From contig CM066302.1 in assembly GCA_033807695.1 (NCBI GenBank), positions 4,464,001 to 4,528,000 on the forward strand: a stretch of 64,000 bases of DNA, given 5' to 3'. Made by a program: the position numbers and the translations under genes. This DNA is from Daedaleopsis sinensis (Eukaryota; Basidiomycota; Agaricomycetes; Polyporales; Polyporaceae). The first letter of the stretch is position 1. Each line of letters begins with the position of its first letter. The notes beneath the pieces were generated by a model. The model saw only the letters and a list, made by a program, of their open reading frames with translations, was not told the DNA's origin and did no database searches. Positions 35,107-44,498 of this stretch are shown here, in pieces.

Positions 35107-36441
35107 ATGTCCTTCTCCGAGCAGCTATTTTTCCAACACCATGTTGCGGATCGCCTTCACACCCTATTCATCCGGAAACTACATCGGGTGCGCGCCGCCC
35201 TGCCTGAGGAGAGCCCGACGGATGACTTCAAACCGCTATGGTCTCAAGAGTTGGAGCGGGATTTGGATCATGCCGCAGATGTTCTAGTGGCTGCGTGGTG
35301 CTACCCAGGTGAGTTCCAATCGCACATGTCCAACACACGTGCAGCTCAACCCGTTTTCAATAAGTTACCATGGAATGGAATGCCGAAGATCTTCGCGCGT
35401 CCCTCGGATGCCGGGCCAGGGGCCTTGACTTGAATTTGGAGAACGAGCTTTTGAACATATTTTTACCTTTCTGTCCACCGGCAAAGGTCATTGCAAATGA
35501 CCTCCCCTTGCTCCAAGTGCCTGCAATAGTGACGGATAACGTCGGCCACATCTTGATGTGGCACCTCCCAGGGATATTAAGACCTGGAAGGCAGGTAAGT
35601 CCCAGATCATCCATCTGTCTCGTCGCATACATCCATACCATATACATTCATCAGCAACAAATTCTGGACGCTACCCGACATATCGAGACACGACTCCGGA
35701 CCAGCAAGCCATCCGGGAAGGGCGGGAACAAGTGGAGAGAAGCTGGCCAGTTTTTCTCACCCGGACGAGAATGGCGTTCCGGGGCTTGGCTGGTGTGGCC
35801 CGCCGGATACCAGCTTGGCCATCAGGTAAGGCAATTTTATCCGAGCGCATGACGACATGTATCCGGCCTTGCTGACTTCATGCTCGGCTCAGACGGCCAA
35901 ATTCCCCCCCGCACCTAGCGCGTCATGGTACCATCCGAGCACCCTAGACTGGGCCCATGACAGCAAAGAATCAGGAGCCTTATTCAGCGCCTTGCTTAGG
36001 GTCGCCCACCCTGTGCAATATCAGGTTGGCTTTGAGACACTCTTCCGGGCAGCCGAACGGCATGAACAGGTAGCCGAGGCCATGAAGGCGTGGCCCATGG
36101 TTTACCATGCCCTGCACATTCTCTCTAATCGCCAATCGCCGTTCCATCGCGACATATCCTCCCAGCCGACATGGTTTGACCTTCTGATTACCCTTAGTTC
36201 CTACGAGCGTGCCCAGCTGGCCGCTAGGAACATTGGCATGCAGATATCATACAAGCCAGGTACCGCAGTGTTCCTATCCAGTTATCTCGTGCATCACGGG
36301 GTATCCGAAGTGCCACCGGATAGGCTGTGCTATGCCTTTTTCATGTCCCGAGCACTGCACAAGAACATGGCACCGCCGGATGAGGCTAATGCAAAGTCCC
36401 AAGCGGCCGTGACTCCATGGATGACCAGAGACACTTACTAG
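35107..36441 (+). CDS. TET/JBP-type 2OG-Fe(II) dioxygenase (383 aa)
   Basis: Exons 35107-35308, 35365-35594, 35655-35825 and 35893-36441 join in phase (1152 nt). The last exon carries the double-stranded beta-helix core: iron ligands His286 and Asp288 (SPFHRDISS), distal His335/336 (SYLVHHGVSE) and the 2-oxoglutarate-binding Arg345 (PPDRLCYAFFMSR). These positions match the Tet-like 2OG-Fe(II) oxygenase family of Agaricomycetes, related to TET/JBP enzymes that oxidise 5-methylcytosine or thymine in DNA. Substrate and activity here are inferred. The N-terminal 140 residues are family-specific. The gene ends 61 bp before the KDZ transposase start on the same strand, inside the transposon. A longer N-terminus from ATG 34981 is possible (42 extra residues). 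Confidence 0.85.
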
Positions 36442-36502
36442 CCAGTCCCTACGCGTAGCTACCCATCTTGTATCCATCTCTACCCACTCTACGCCCTTCT
36501 GT
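36442..36502 (+). other. 61-bp spacer between TET/JBP and KDZ genes
   Basis: Very short for two separate fungal transcription units. It is pyrimidine-rich (CTACCCATC, TCTCTACCC). It must hold the terminator of one gene and the promoter of the next, or both are read on one transcript. Confidence 0.5.
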
Positions 36503-39500
36503 ATGTCTCTACCCCGGCCCAAGACTATACATCCGGTTCAGAGGAGAGAGATAGTACCCAAGAAGTCAAGAAGAGGGACGACTTATGTGACCCGGGTGAA
36601 AAAAGGAGGAGCAACCTCTGGTACCCCGGGTGGCGCACTTTCCAACCGCTCCAGTGCGAATTTGAGCACACCCGGTACGCCGACCGGCAGGGGAGCTTCG
36701 CCCTCCGGCAGCTTCGATTTTCAGATTGAGGAGCAGCCGAAGAAGAAGAACGTATGTTGCGGTATTGATATAATGCACTGCGTCGTTGACAGACCTATGC
36801 CAGACCCCGAACGAGTATCAAAGATCATGGCTGGCAGAATGCCGGAGCAAATATCTGAATGTGCTGTACCTGCAGGAGAATGGGAATGGTGGCCTATCAT
36901 GCAGCTGTGGAGTCGCTGCTTCCTGGAGATGTATGGACTGTTTCGGGACTCCAAACCTGTGTTACTCCTGCTGCCGGGATGCACACTCTCAGCATCCGTT
37001 CCATAGGGTAGAAGCCTGGACGGGCACCCATTACAAAGCCGCGTCTCTACGCAATGTCGGGCTGACGTTGCATCTCGGACATGGGGGCCAACCCTGTCCC
37101 TGTCGACGGTTCAACTTCGTCGGCCCACCGTCACCGACATCTACCCCCCGCACGAACAAACCACCCGAACTCCACCCTCAAGCCTCGCCCACCGCCCGAG
37201 TAGCCAACGAGCTGTTCCGCGAAGCCCACGGTAGCCAAAGCCCTTTGCCCGTGTTGTTTTCGCTCGTCGGGAGCGTCAAACCATCAACTGACACACCGCG
37301 AACGACGCGATCTCTACCGCGGCTTCGCCTAGCCTCCAGCCCGCAGGGACCGGACTACAACTCGCAGCAGTCTAGCTCCCCATCGACTGCTTTCAGTTCC
37401 AGCTTGTCGCGACCGCTATCTCCCTCGTCAGCACCACCCGAATCCCCGTACAGCGAATCTGTGGCCGGGAACACTCCATTGTCCACGGCTCCTAATACTC
37501 CGACTTTCCGGGCAGGCCAGCTTGCGCCTGGTCGAACCAAGAGGACGTGGGATGACTCGGATTCTATGTCTGCAGAATCCGTGTTCCGCAAACGACTCCG
37601 GATGGCTGCGACTGAGCCGGATGCCCCGGTAGCCCCAGAAGAAGCCGACGAAGCAAGCGATGGTGAATGGGAAGACGACAACCCAACTGATCCCGTCAGC
37701 AAGGAGCTTGAGGATGAGGGCTATACGGTAGAGAAGGAAGACCGCGAGCACATGCCCGGAGATAAAGAGCAAACTGGGGCGATCCCCGTCGCAACCACCC
37801 GCCGGGTGGTCAGCTCCCAAATGATGGTTATCGTCGACACGACCGGCATTCACGAGCTACCCGTAGCTCCATGTCTATGTCCCACCGCGAAAGCGATCGA
37901 CATCCAACTTCTGACTCTGGGTCTTTATCCAGCCACCCAGCGGCGACCAAAGACTGCTTTCACCACGCGCTGCTTGGACGATGTGCTCTTGACCAACAAG
38001 GAATGTCGAACCGCCGTAATGAACTACTATAACCGGCTGAGGCGTCTCACCAACGACATCTTCCCCCATACTGTCCCGGTATGCGATCTCACCGAAAATT
38101 CCAACACACTACTAAACTTTCATCAGGATCGCTACCGAGACATGTTGAGGGTATCCCGACAGTGGCGAAATCTCAAGGGAAGGAAGTTTCATGGGATAGG
38201 GTATCCGGATGCACCCGAGCCTGGGCCGGGAGGGCTGGCAATCTTTTGTCCGGCCTGTCCGAGGCCAGGAGTCAATATGCCGGAAGGATGGGAGCAGGAT
38301 AGGCTGCCGTATGTCGCTCCTTGCTCATACTAGCAATGCGACTAACTATAATGCTAGGTGGAAGCATCGTGCATCTATGATTATGGATGGGAACTTTACT
38401 GCTCAACACCGCAAAATGAAGAATCCGGAGGACGATGTTCGCTTTGCCGACGGACATGGCTTTATGGTAGAAGACGCCCCTTACCGAGAGCACTTGAAGA
38501 CGGCCTTCCGCCGGAGACAGGTGCGTACGCTGCGTATCCGTGAACACCCGAATATTATCTGACCATAGAGGGAGCAGCAACTCACCTGCCATGACCATCG
38601 CGCTGTACTCTCTGCGTCAGCCGTCCGACCGGGGCTGGAGTCTACTGGTATCGGCGCCGTCGCATGTAGCCGGCATGGGTTTTTCTATCCGCGCTGTGTG
38701 GTGAACTTTGAGAAAGGCGAAGGGTAGGTGGAGTTCAATCCTGGGACGCCATATGAACGTACTGACAACTAATAGCCAAGGGAACATGGACTACGCCTTT
38801 TATCAAGCGATGTTGTTCATATACGGCATCACCATGATATTGTTGTTCTACGACATCTACTGTTTTTACTGCCGTCACCTTTGGGAGAGGTTTGACAAGA
38901 GTCCCGGGCTATCAATGCCAGAACATCTTCAAGTGGATGGAGGGATCGATCAATTTCATGTTCATGGCCATGTCAAGGAATGCTACCCTCGCTACTCACC
39001 GAATTTCATTGCCGGCGCAGGCATTCAGACCGCCGACATCATCGAAACTCTGTGGGTCAAGACCAATCAGATTGCCGACAGTACTCGAGGAATGTCCAGC
39101 GCACACAGACAGGAAAGCATCGACGACATCATGAACGACTCCAATTGGACCAAGTTGACACGTCACAGTACGGACTTTCCCCCTTGTATTATATCCCGGT
39201 AGAGCTGACTCTCCATCGGCAGCCGCTTATTTAGTAAAGAAGTGGAAAGCTGCTTGTGCCGAATACGAGCCGGCAAAGGTGGCCCTGGAAGAGGTGACTC
39301 CTCAGTCTAACCCGGAGGCGGTTGCTGGATGGAAGACCCTTGCCGAACAAGCAGCAGCCGCTCGCCGGGATAACATCGAGATGATGGATATATATGACGT
39401 TCAATCTTCCAAAAGTGAGTGCACACACGGATGCTTGCTACATTTCTCATTGATTTGTGTCCAACAGTTCCAACCAAAGCGGATATCGCATTGGAGTTAA

Positions 39501-40770
39501 CCCGGGAAGAAAACCAGGGACGGCGCGGGTATACTAAGGGGGCAGCCGGCTGGATACTTTCCGGTCTCAAGATTGAAGAACAATGGTAAGAATGGAGCTA
39601 AGAGGGTGTGATACCTGTAGACAGTACTGATGAGGACCATACAGCTTGTTGGTAGCCGCGAAGGCGAGAACCATCAATGCAAACTCCCCAACACCAGAAA
39701 GGTTGACATTGGAGCAAATGAGGAGTCGCCTGCTGACCGACATCACAAAGTTTCACCGCCAAGCATCCAAGTTTGTCCCAGCATCAGTCGTCAGCGAGGC
39801 CATTGCACGAGCTCCCCTCGGAAGTCCAATAGGGCCCGGCTGGGACAGGCTCGATGACGATCCGACGGGAGAACAGGAAACAACACTGGGGTCGCGACCA
39901 CCATCGCCCGACGACGACATCCCGGAAGCGGATACCGCAACCCCAAGGGATATCTCTCAGGCACCACCCGAACGACTGACCATCTGCTTACCTTCTCACC
40001 TCGGCATCAACGTCTGCACCACTCACAAACTGAACAAGTTGGTAGAAGCCGAGCGAAAACTTCGTGTTGGCCAGATGAACGACGCGCTTCATCGGGTCCG
40101 GGTAGCCGTCGGATACAAGTCTGTTCTCTATCGCACATCGGTTCGCCACTCGGGCACACACCGTCAAAAACTCCGCAGCTTCGACGACGTTCATCTCGTT
40201 CAAGCCGATGTGCTTGCCAGTGCTCGGCTGTACACTGCGGCTCGGGACTCGTATACCAAACTCTACAAGCGTGGCAAGCCCGACGACAATGCTGAGCTAG
40301 CAACGAGTCTCGACAAATACAAGGTGCTGGAGAAGGCGGATCTCAAGGCCAATACTGCGCTCATCGAGCACAGCGTTCGTGGAGTTAGCCGGGAACATTT
40401 ACCCTGGTTCTGGGGTCTGGGGATGGACGCAGCCTCCCGGGATGAGGGATGGTCGGGAGAGCGTAAGCACTTCGGCTGAGATATAGAAATATCCCATCGC
40501 TAATGCTACACAGTCGCCAGAGTGATATGGCTGCGGGCACATGCCCGTCACATACGTCTTCAAGAGGAGATTGTTCTACTTCTAACCGAGATGGAGAAGA
40601 CATCCGCGACCTTCCACCATGAGGAGACAAGATGGAGGGGTCGGGAAGCATCAAGCTACCGGGGGTGGGCGGCTCGCCAGGCGACCCTATGGGGAGATTT
40701 GCGAAGCCATGCAGATACTGAGTTTGCTTCTGTTAAGCTGCTGTACCCTCCACCTGATGTGACCCTCTAA
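36503..40770 (+). CDS. KDZ transposase with N-terminal CxC2-like cysteine cluster (1266 aa)
   Basis: Exons 36503-36751, 36804-38078, 38127-38308, 38358-38520, 38569-38723, 38776-39167, 39223-39414, 39468-39585, 39645-40462 and 40514-40770 join in phase (3801 nt) with no stop. At residues about 115-190 is a Cys/His cluster (CSCG, CMDCFG, CYSCCRDAHSQHPFHRVE) of the CxC2 type found with KDZ enzymes. A Ser/Pro linker follows, then the conserved entry APCLCPTAKAIDIQLLTLGL. The RNase-H-like catalytic core has MIMDGNF (first Asp), DVRFADGHGFMV, TGIGAVACSRHGFFYP, NMDYAFYQA, FYDIYC (second Asp), GGIDQFHVHGH, RYSPNFIAGAGIQTADIIETLW (catalytic Glu region) and GMSSAHRQESIDDIMNDSNW. The C-terminus is helical. 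The enzyme should excise and insert the element in the nucleus. Confidence 0.92.
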
Positions 40771-41228
40771 CCATTAGAATGTAACAATTTGCGAGCTATT
40801 CAACGGTGGTCCTGCTTCAATTTTGGGCCGGCTAAGTAATCCCGCAACTGTATCCGATCCGGGTGCCTAAGAGGCAACACAATAGTATTCGATCGAGGCG
40901 TGACAGTGGGTACTCGAACCGTCCGATCCGGGTGCTCGAGCGGGTACTCGAACCGTCCGATCCGGGTGCTCGAGCGGGTACTCGAACCGTCCGATCCGGG
41001 TGCTCGAGCGGGTACTCGAACCGTCCGATCCGGGTGCTCGAGCGGGTACTCGAACCGTCCGATCCGGGTGCTCGAGCGGGTACTCAGCCCACAGGATCTG
41101 CGTGCGCGAGTGGTAAGAGACTTGAGCATATATCAGCCGATGGGATGAATTGGAATGCGCGCGGATATCACGCAAGCTACTACCAAGCAGTATTACAGAC
41201 AGTGATACATCAGGGAAACTACAAACAT
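40771..41228. other. Spacer between convergent genes
   Basis: Holds the 34-bp tandem array described separately, and otherwise unique sequence that probably includes both terminators. Confidence 0.5.
40908..41085. repeat. 34-bp tandem array, five copies
   Basis: The unit contains TACTCGAACCGTCCGATCCG followed by GGTGCTCGAGC. Full copies start at 40908, 40942, 40976, 41010 and 41044, nearly without change, followed by a partial sixth. It carries the GATCCG word that is also dense in the left subterminal region. Confidence 0.93.
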
Positions 41229-41941
41229 TTATTCAGATTCGTCATCGTGAACGATGAGGGCATCTAGATCAGACTGATGTATAGTCATTGGCCGTGGCTG
41301 CGAGTACTCCTTAAAATGGTGAACGATAGAAAAGTTAACAAGTGACGTACCACGAGACTGTCCCCAGACGTCCACCATGATGGCTTCGGAATACCATCGG
41401 TGTCTGTCCATGTCCACCACACAGGGCCCAATTTCCGGGCACCTGCGGATAGGTCGCCGTAGGATTGCTGCACCATGAAATCCCGCGCGCCTTGCATCCG
41501 AATTTGCGATATACTGGCAATGTTGACGCGAAGTCGCATACCGTACCACTCGGTTTGCTCGAGCACTATCGCCATCGGCGACGGCGGTCTATCCGGCGGG
41601 TGGATTTGGGATAGAGTGACGGCCACGCCATAGCTGTACGCTGCTATCCACTGCAACCCTTGGTTAGCGCGCGGTATAAGGGAAAGGGAACGCAAGTGAG
41701 TTTTCACCAGCTCGCGACCGATGCCATGGGCGAATCTCGCAGTATCCGCCGTACTCGGGTTCAGGATGCGTTTGTAGGCCAGGAGTGCCTCCTGCATCCT
41801 CCAGCCGAGGAGGTCGAGCTCGGAATCAGCGGAAGTCTTGACTAGGTCCCGGTGGGTGGGTACAGTCGCTTGTTCTAGTGACTCTAGGGTTGGGAGCTGG
41901 GGAGCGCCGGATACACTGGATGGGTCGTTCGGCTGCGACAT
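41229..41941 (-). CDS. KDZ-element protein of unknown function (223 aa)
   Basis: Exons complement(41229-41309, 41351-41941) join in phase. The start MSQPNDPSS is an ATG at 41941. The protein has a helical N-terminal half (LGWRMQEALLAYKRIL, then GIGRELVKTHLRSL) and a conserved-looking middle (GLQWIAAYSYGVAVTL, then TEWYGMRLRVNIASIS), followed by a WWTWTDTDG motif. The C-terminus is short and acidic (LIVHDDESE). No known domain. It is the outermost gene on the right side of the transposon and converges on the transposase. It might help in transposition, but nothing in the sequence shows that. Confidence 0.6.
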
Positions 41942-43099
41942 GGCGGGAGAGTGCAAGCAGGCAGTGGCGCGACCATTGATACTTATGTGCCGAGTTTGCG
42001 AGTTTGCGCTATTGTACCTGGAACAATAGGCGACTTGCCGGCTGACTAGACGCCCGGTTGTTCCGTTATTGTTCCCCATGTCAGGGAGTCCAGACCCAGG
42101 CTCCTCACCTGGGCTCCGCGGACATTGTCCACATCCGAGAGGTTTCCGGAGCCAGGGGTGCTGAAGGTTAGCAAGCTGCGACACAATGTTGGAAGCAAGG
42201 CAGCCGGGAAAAGACAAATGTGCCGGATGCTGGGTGCGTGGAAATATTCGTTCGGGTGACCGAAATGGGAACGCGGGGAGTCAGATCGAGTCGCGTGTGC
42301 GGGTATCTATGTGTTCGGATCGGATAGACTGACCGGCAGTAGACCTATGCAGAGGTGACTCGCAAGCTGCTGGCAATGGATGCGAGGCAGCCCGGAGACG
42401 ACAAATCATTGCCGGATGCTGGGCGCGCGGAGATATTCGTTCGGGTGACCAAAATGGGAACACGGGGAGGCGGATCGAGTCGCGCATGCGGGTATGTATG
42501 TGTTCGGATCGAACAAGCTGAGATAAGTGTGGTAGTAGCTCCAGTACTTTACACTCAGCTGTACAGCCGGTTTGAACATGTGTAGACAAGCTATTGTAAT
42601 CCAAATAGCCACTTGAGGTTGTATTTGTCCCTGAGATGCCGGATAGTCGTAGTAGATTGGTCCCCAGTCATCTACTACTACGTTGACACAAGCCGAGCTA
42701 TTTGCTTCTGACCCGGGAAATAACATGTAACAGCATTTCCCTAGCTGTGGAAAGCTATAAGAACATATAGGATCAAGTACTGGAGGGATTCATGTGACAA
42801 CGGGTAGGTACGGATACCATGCTCCCGAGGTCCGCTTTGACCTGTGCTCGTCATACTATAAGTGAAAGGTTAAACAATTGGTATAAAGGTTATATGAGCC
42901 ACTAAGGGACTAATTAGAAGGGTATAGCGTAGCAAGAGAGCCGGGACCGCTACACTGTAGGTCCAATTCAAGGCTCCAGAGGTCGCAGGCAATAAGGCAG
43001 GGTACCCGGAAGTCACTCCGAATACCCCCCCGGATCGAACAGTAAATATGGTATATATGACCCCACCCCGATCCATCCGCTCGGAAAGGTAAATAGGTT
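41942..43099. repeat. Right subterminal region of the KDZ element
   Basis: Non-coding. A segment of about 100 bp (core ATATTCGTTCGGGTGACC, then GATCGAGTCGC and TATGTGTTCGGATCG) occurs at about 42225-42325 and 42415-42510, 190 bp apart. The last part shares ATGTGTTCGGATC with the left subterminal region near 25314. The remainder is AT-richer with no gene. Confidence 0.7.
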
Positions 43100-43165
43100 G
43101 GTTCGATCGAGTCAGATTGGCCCGCTAAAATGGCCATAAGTCAATCATATTGGGTAGCTATAATG
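43100..43165 (-). repeat. Right terminal inverted repeat of the KDZ element
   Basis: Reverse complement of 24212-24277 with nine mismatches. Confidence 0.92.
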
Positions 43166-43183
43166 TAATATGTTTACTGAGCT

Positions 43184-44017
43184 ATGTGGCTCGAGGTGCT
43201 GAAGGACAGCCTGATGGTACGAGGCATCCCGTCGAAGTTGGTGAAGCCAGTGCCGTTCGGCCTCCACATCTCTACAACGCTTCCTGCGCCAAAGGTCCCG
43301 TCACCGTCTCAGCTACCGATGTCTGCAACGCTCCGCCAATGGTGCGAGAAGACCGTCCACGAGAAGTATCCGAGCTACTGCGTTCGAAACGACTACGAAC
43401 TTTTACAACTGGCCGCATCCGGTTCTTGGTACGCTCTCGAAGACGATATCGCCAGCCGTCTGGAGTTGGACTTCGAAATGCATCTGAAGAACACCGGTCG
43501 TCAGGACGATCGGGAGGGTGCCCTCGAGAGCATCTCCAAGGTGCTGAACGTTCAAGGACCAATTACCGGGGTATGTCTCCATTTCGATCGCATGCGCTAT
43601 GTAAGTATAGACTTAACTCGATGATAGGCAAAGCCTTGCCACGGTGATCCCAACGTTCAGATGTATGCCATCAAAGGAAGCCCATACTCAATCCGAGTCT
43701 GGCCTGGATCCCAGCGATTCCGAGAGAACTGCTTGGATCTTGTTCGCACCGACACCAACACTACGATTGTAGTGGGCCGAGCACCAGAAGGCTACAAGTT
43801 GTACCTCGAGCCTTTCGGCGAGCGGTGGCTTAGTCTTGGCGACGATTACGAACTCAAGACAGCAGAGGAGAATTTCGGAATACCAGCCAGCGAACGAATC
43901 GCCGTGGAGGAGAAGTACATCGTGCTTGACGGGATGAAGTGTTTGATGAAGACACCTCCTGGGTTGGCGGATGTGCGCTTCAAAATAGGCATCCGCCCGA
44001 AGACGAAATCGGAGTAA
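43184..44017 (+). CDS. Family X protein, copy 3 (258 aa)
   Basis: Exons 43184-43570 and 43628-44017 join in phase. The N-terminal module (LRQWCEKTVHEKYPSYCVRN, then DYELLQLAASGSWYA) is followed by an exon boundary at GPITG and the C-terminal module (SPYSIRVWPGSQRFRENCLD...EEKYIVLDGMKCLMKTPPGL...DVRFKIGIRPK). It is clearly paralogous to copies 1, 2 and 4 but strongly diverged from copies 1 and 4. The ATG used lies only 19 bp outside the right end of the KDZ element, so its original 5' end and promoter may have been replaced by the transposon; an internal Met (LPMSATLRQWC) is an alternative start. Function unknown. Confidence 0.65.
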
Positions 44018-44498
44018 AACGTGCGTTGTACTCCCGACCGGCGGTGGCTTTAACTGTTGTAAGAAGTAAGTCACGTTGTGTACACTAGCGCATCCAGAGC
44101 CCCTGAAATCAGTTATTATTGTCTCACGTCGGTTTGGTCCTAACAATCCATGAACACGCATCAGGCGGTCTCGCGCCCTACAAGTCAACACGTGTCTGCT
44201 GGTGATCGTTGACGGTTCAGAATATCCGGCTTGAAAGCTCAAATCTATTAAACACGGAAGTTGGTAGTCCTTAGACCCGAATCTGCAGTACTCTGAGTCC
44301 GGATCCTCAAGGCGTCCTCATGGGGGGCGTACACCAAGGTCCAGGTCTAGATCTGCCTTCCACGCGCCGTGTCATGCATTGCCGTTCAGACATGAACCTA
44401 AGTCGTGCCGCCACGTTGTGTTTTTCGCCCCCTTCTTTGTCTGCGCTACGCTCAGAGATTCTAGAGGTCAAGTTGAGCAGCCCTGACTTCACCGTGTC
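44018..44498. other. Intergenic, nothing firm
   Basis: Upstream region of the coiled-coil gene. No TATA box was recognised. Confidence 0.4.

Larger units (their letters stand above)
24212..43165 (+). mobile_element. KDZ-type giant DNA transposon carrying a TET/JBP gene (18,954 bp)
   Basis: The element is bounded by 66-bp inverted repeats and contains a complete KDZ transposase, a TET/JBP-like dioxygenase, four further genes and subterminal repeat arrays at both ends. KDZ (Kyakuja-Dileera-Zisupton) elements and their tie to TET/JBP genes are known from basidiomycete genomes. No clean target-site duplication was seen: the 8 bases outside the left end (acaattct) and right end (taatatgt) differ. 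The outermost base of the repeat is uncertain by a few bp. Gene order: repeat protein (-), zinc-cluster (+), HMG-like/acidic repeat protein (-), TET/JBP (+), KDZ (+), 223-aa unknown (-). Confidence 0.88.

Noticed and set aside
40908..41085. CRISPR-like array
   Set aside because: The 34-bp units are contiguous with no unique spacers, and the organism is eukaryotic.
24204..43173. 8-bp target-site duplication for the KDZ element
   Set aside because: Flanking octamers on the two sides do not match at any tested boundary.
24204..43570. One family X gene split into two halves by the KDZ element
   Set aside because: The right flank begins a full second copy with its own N-terminal module, not the missing C-terminal half.
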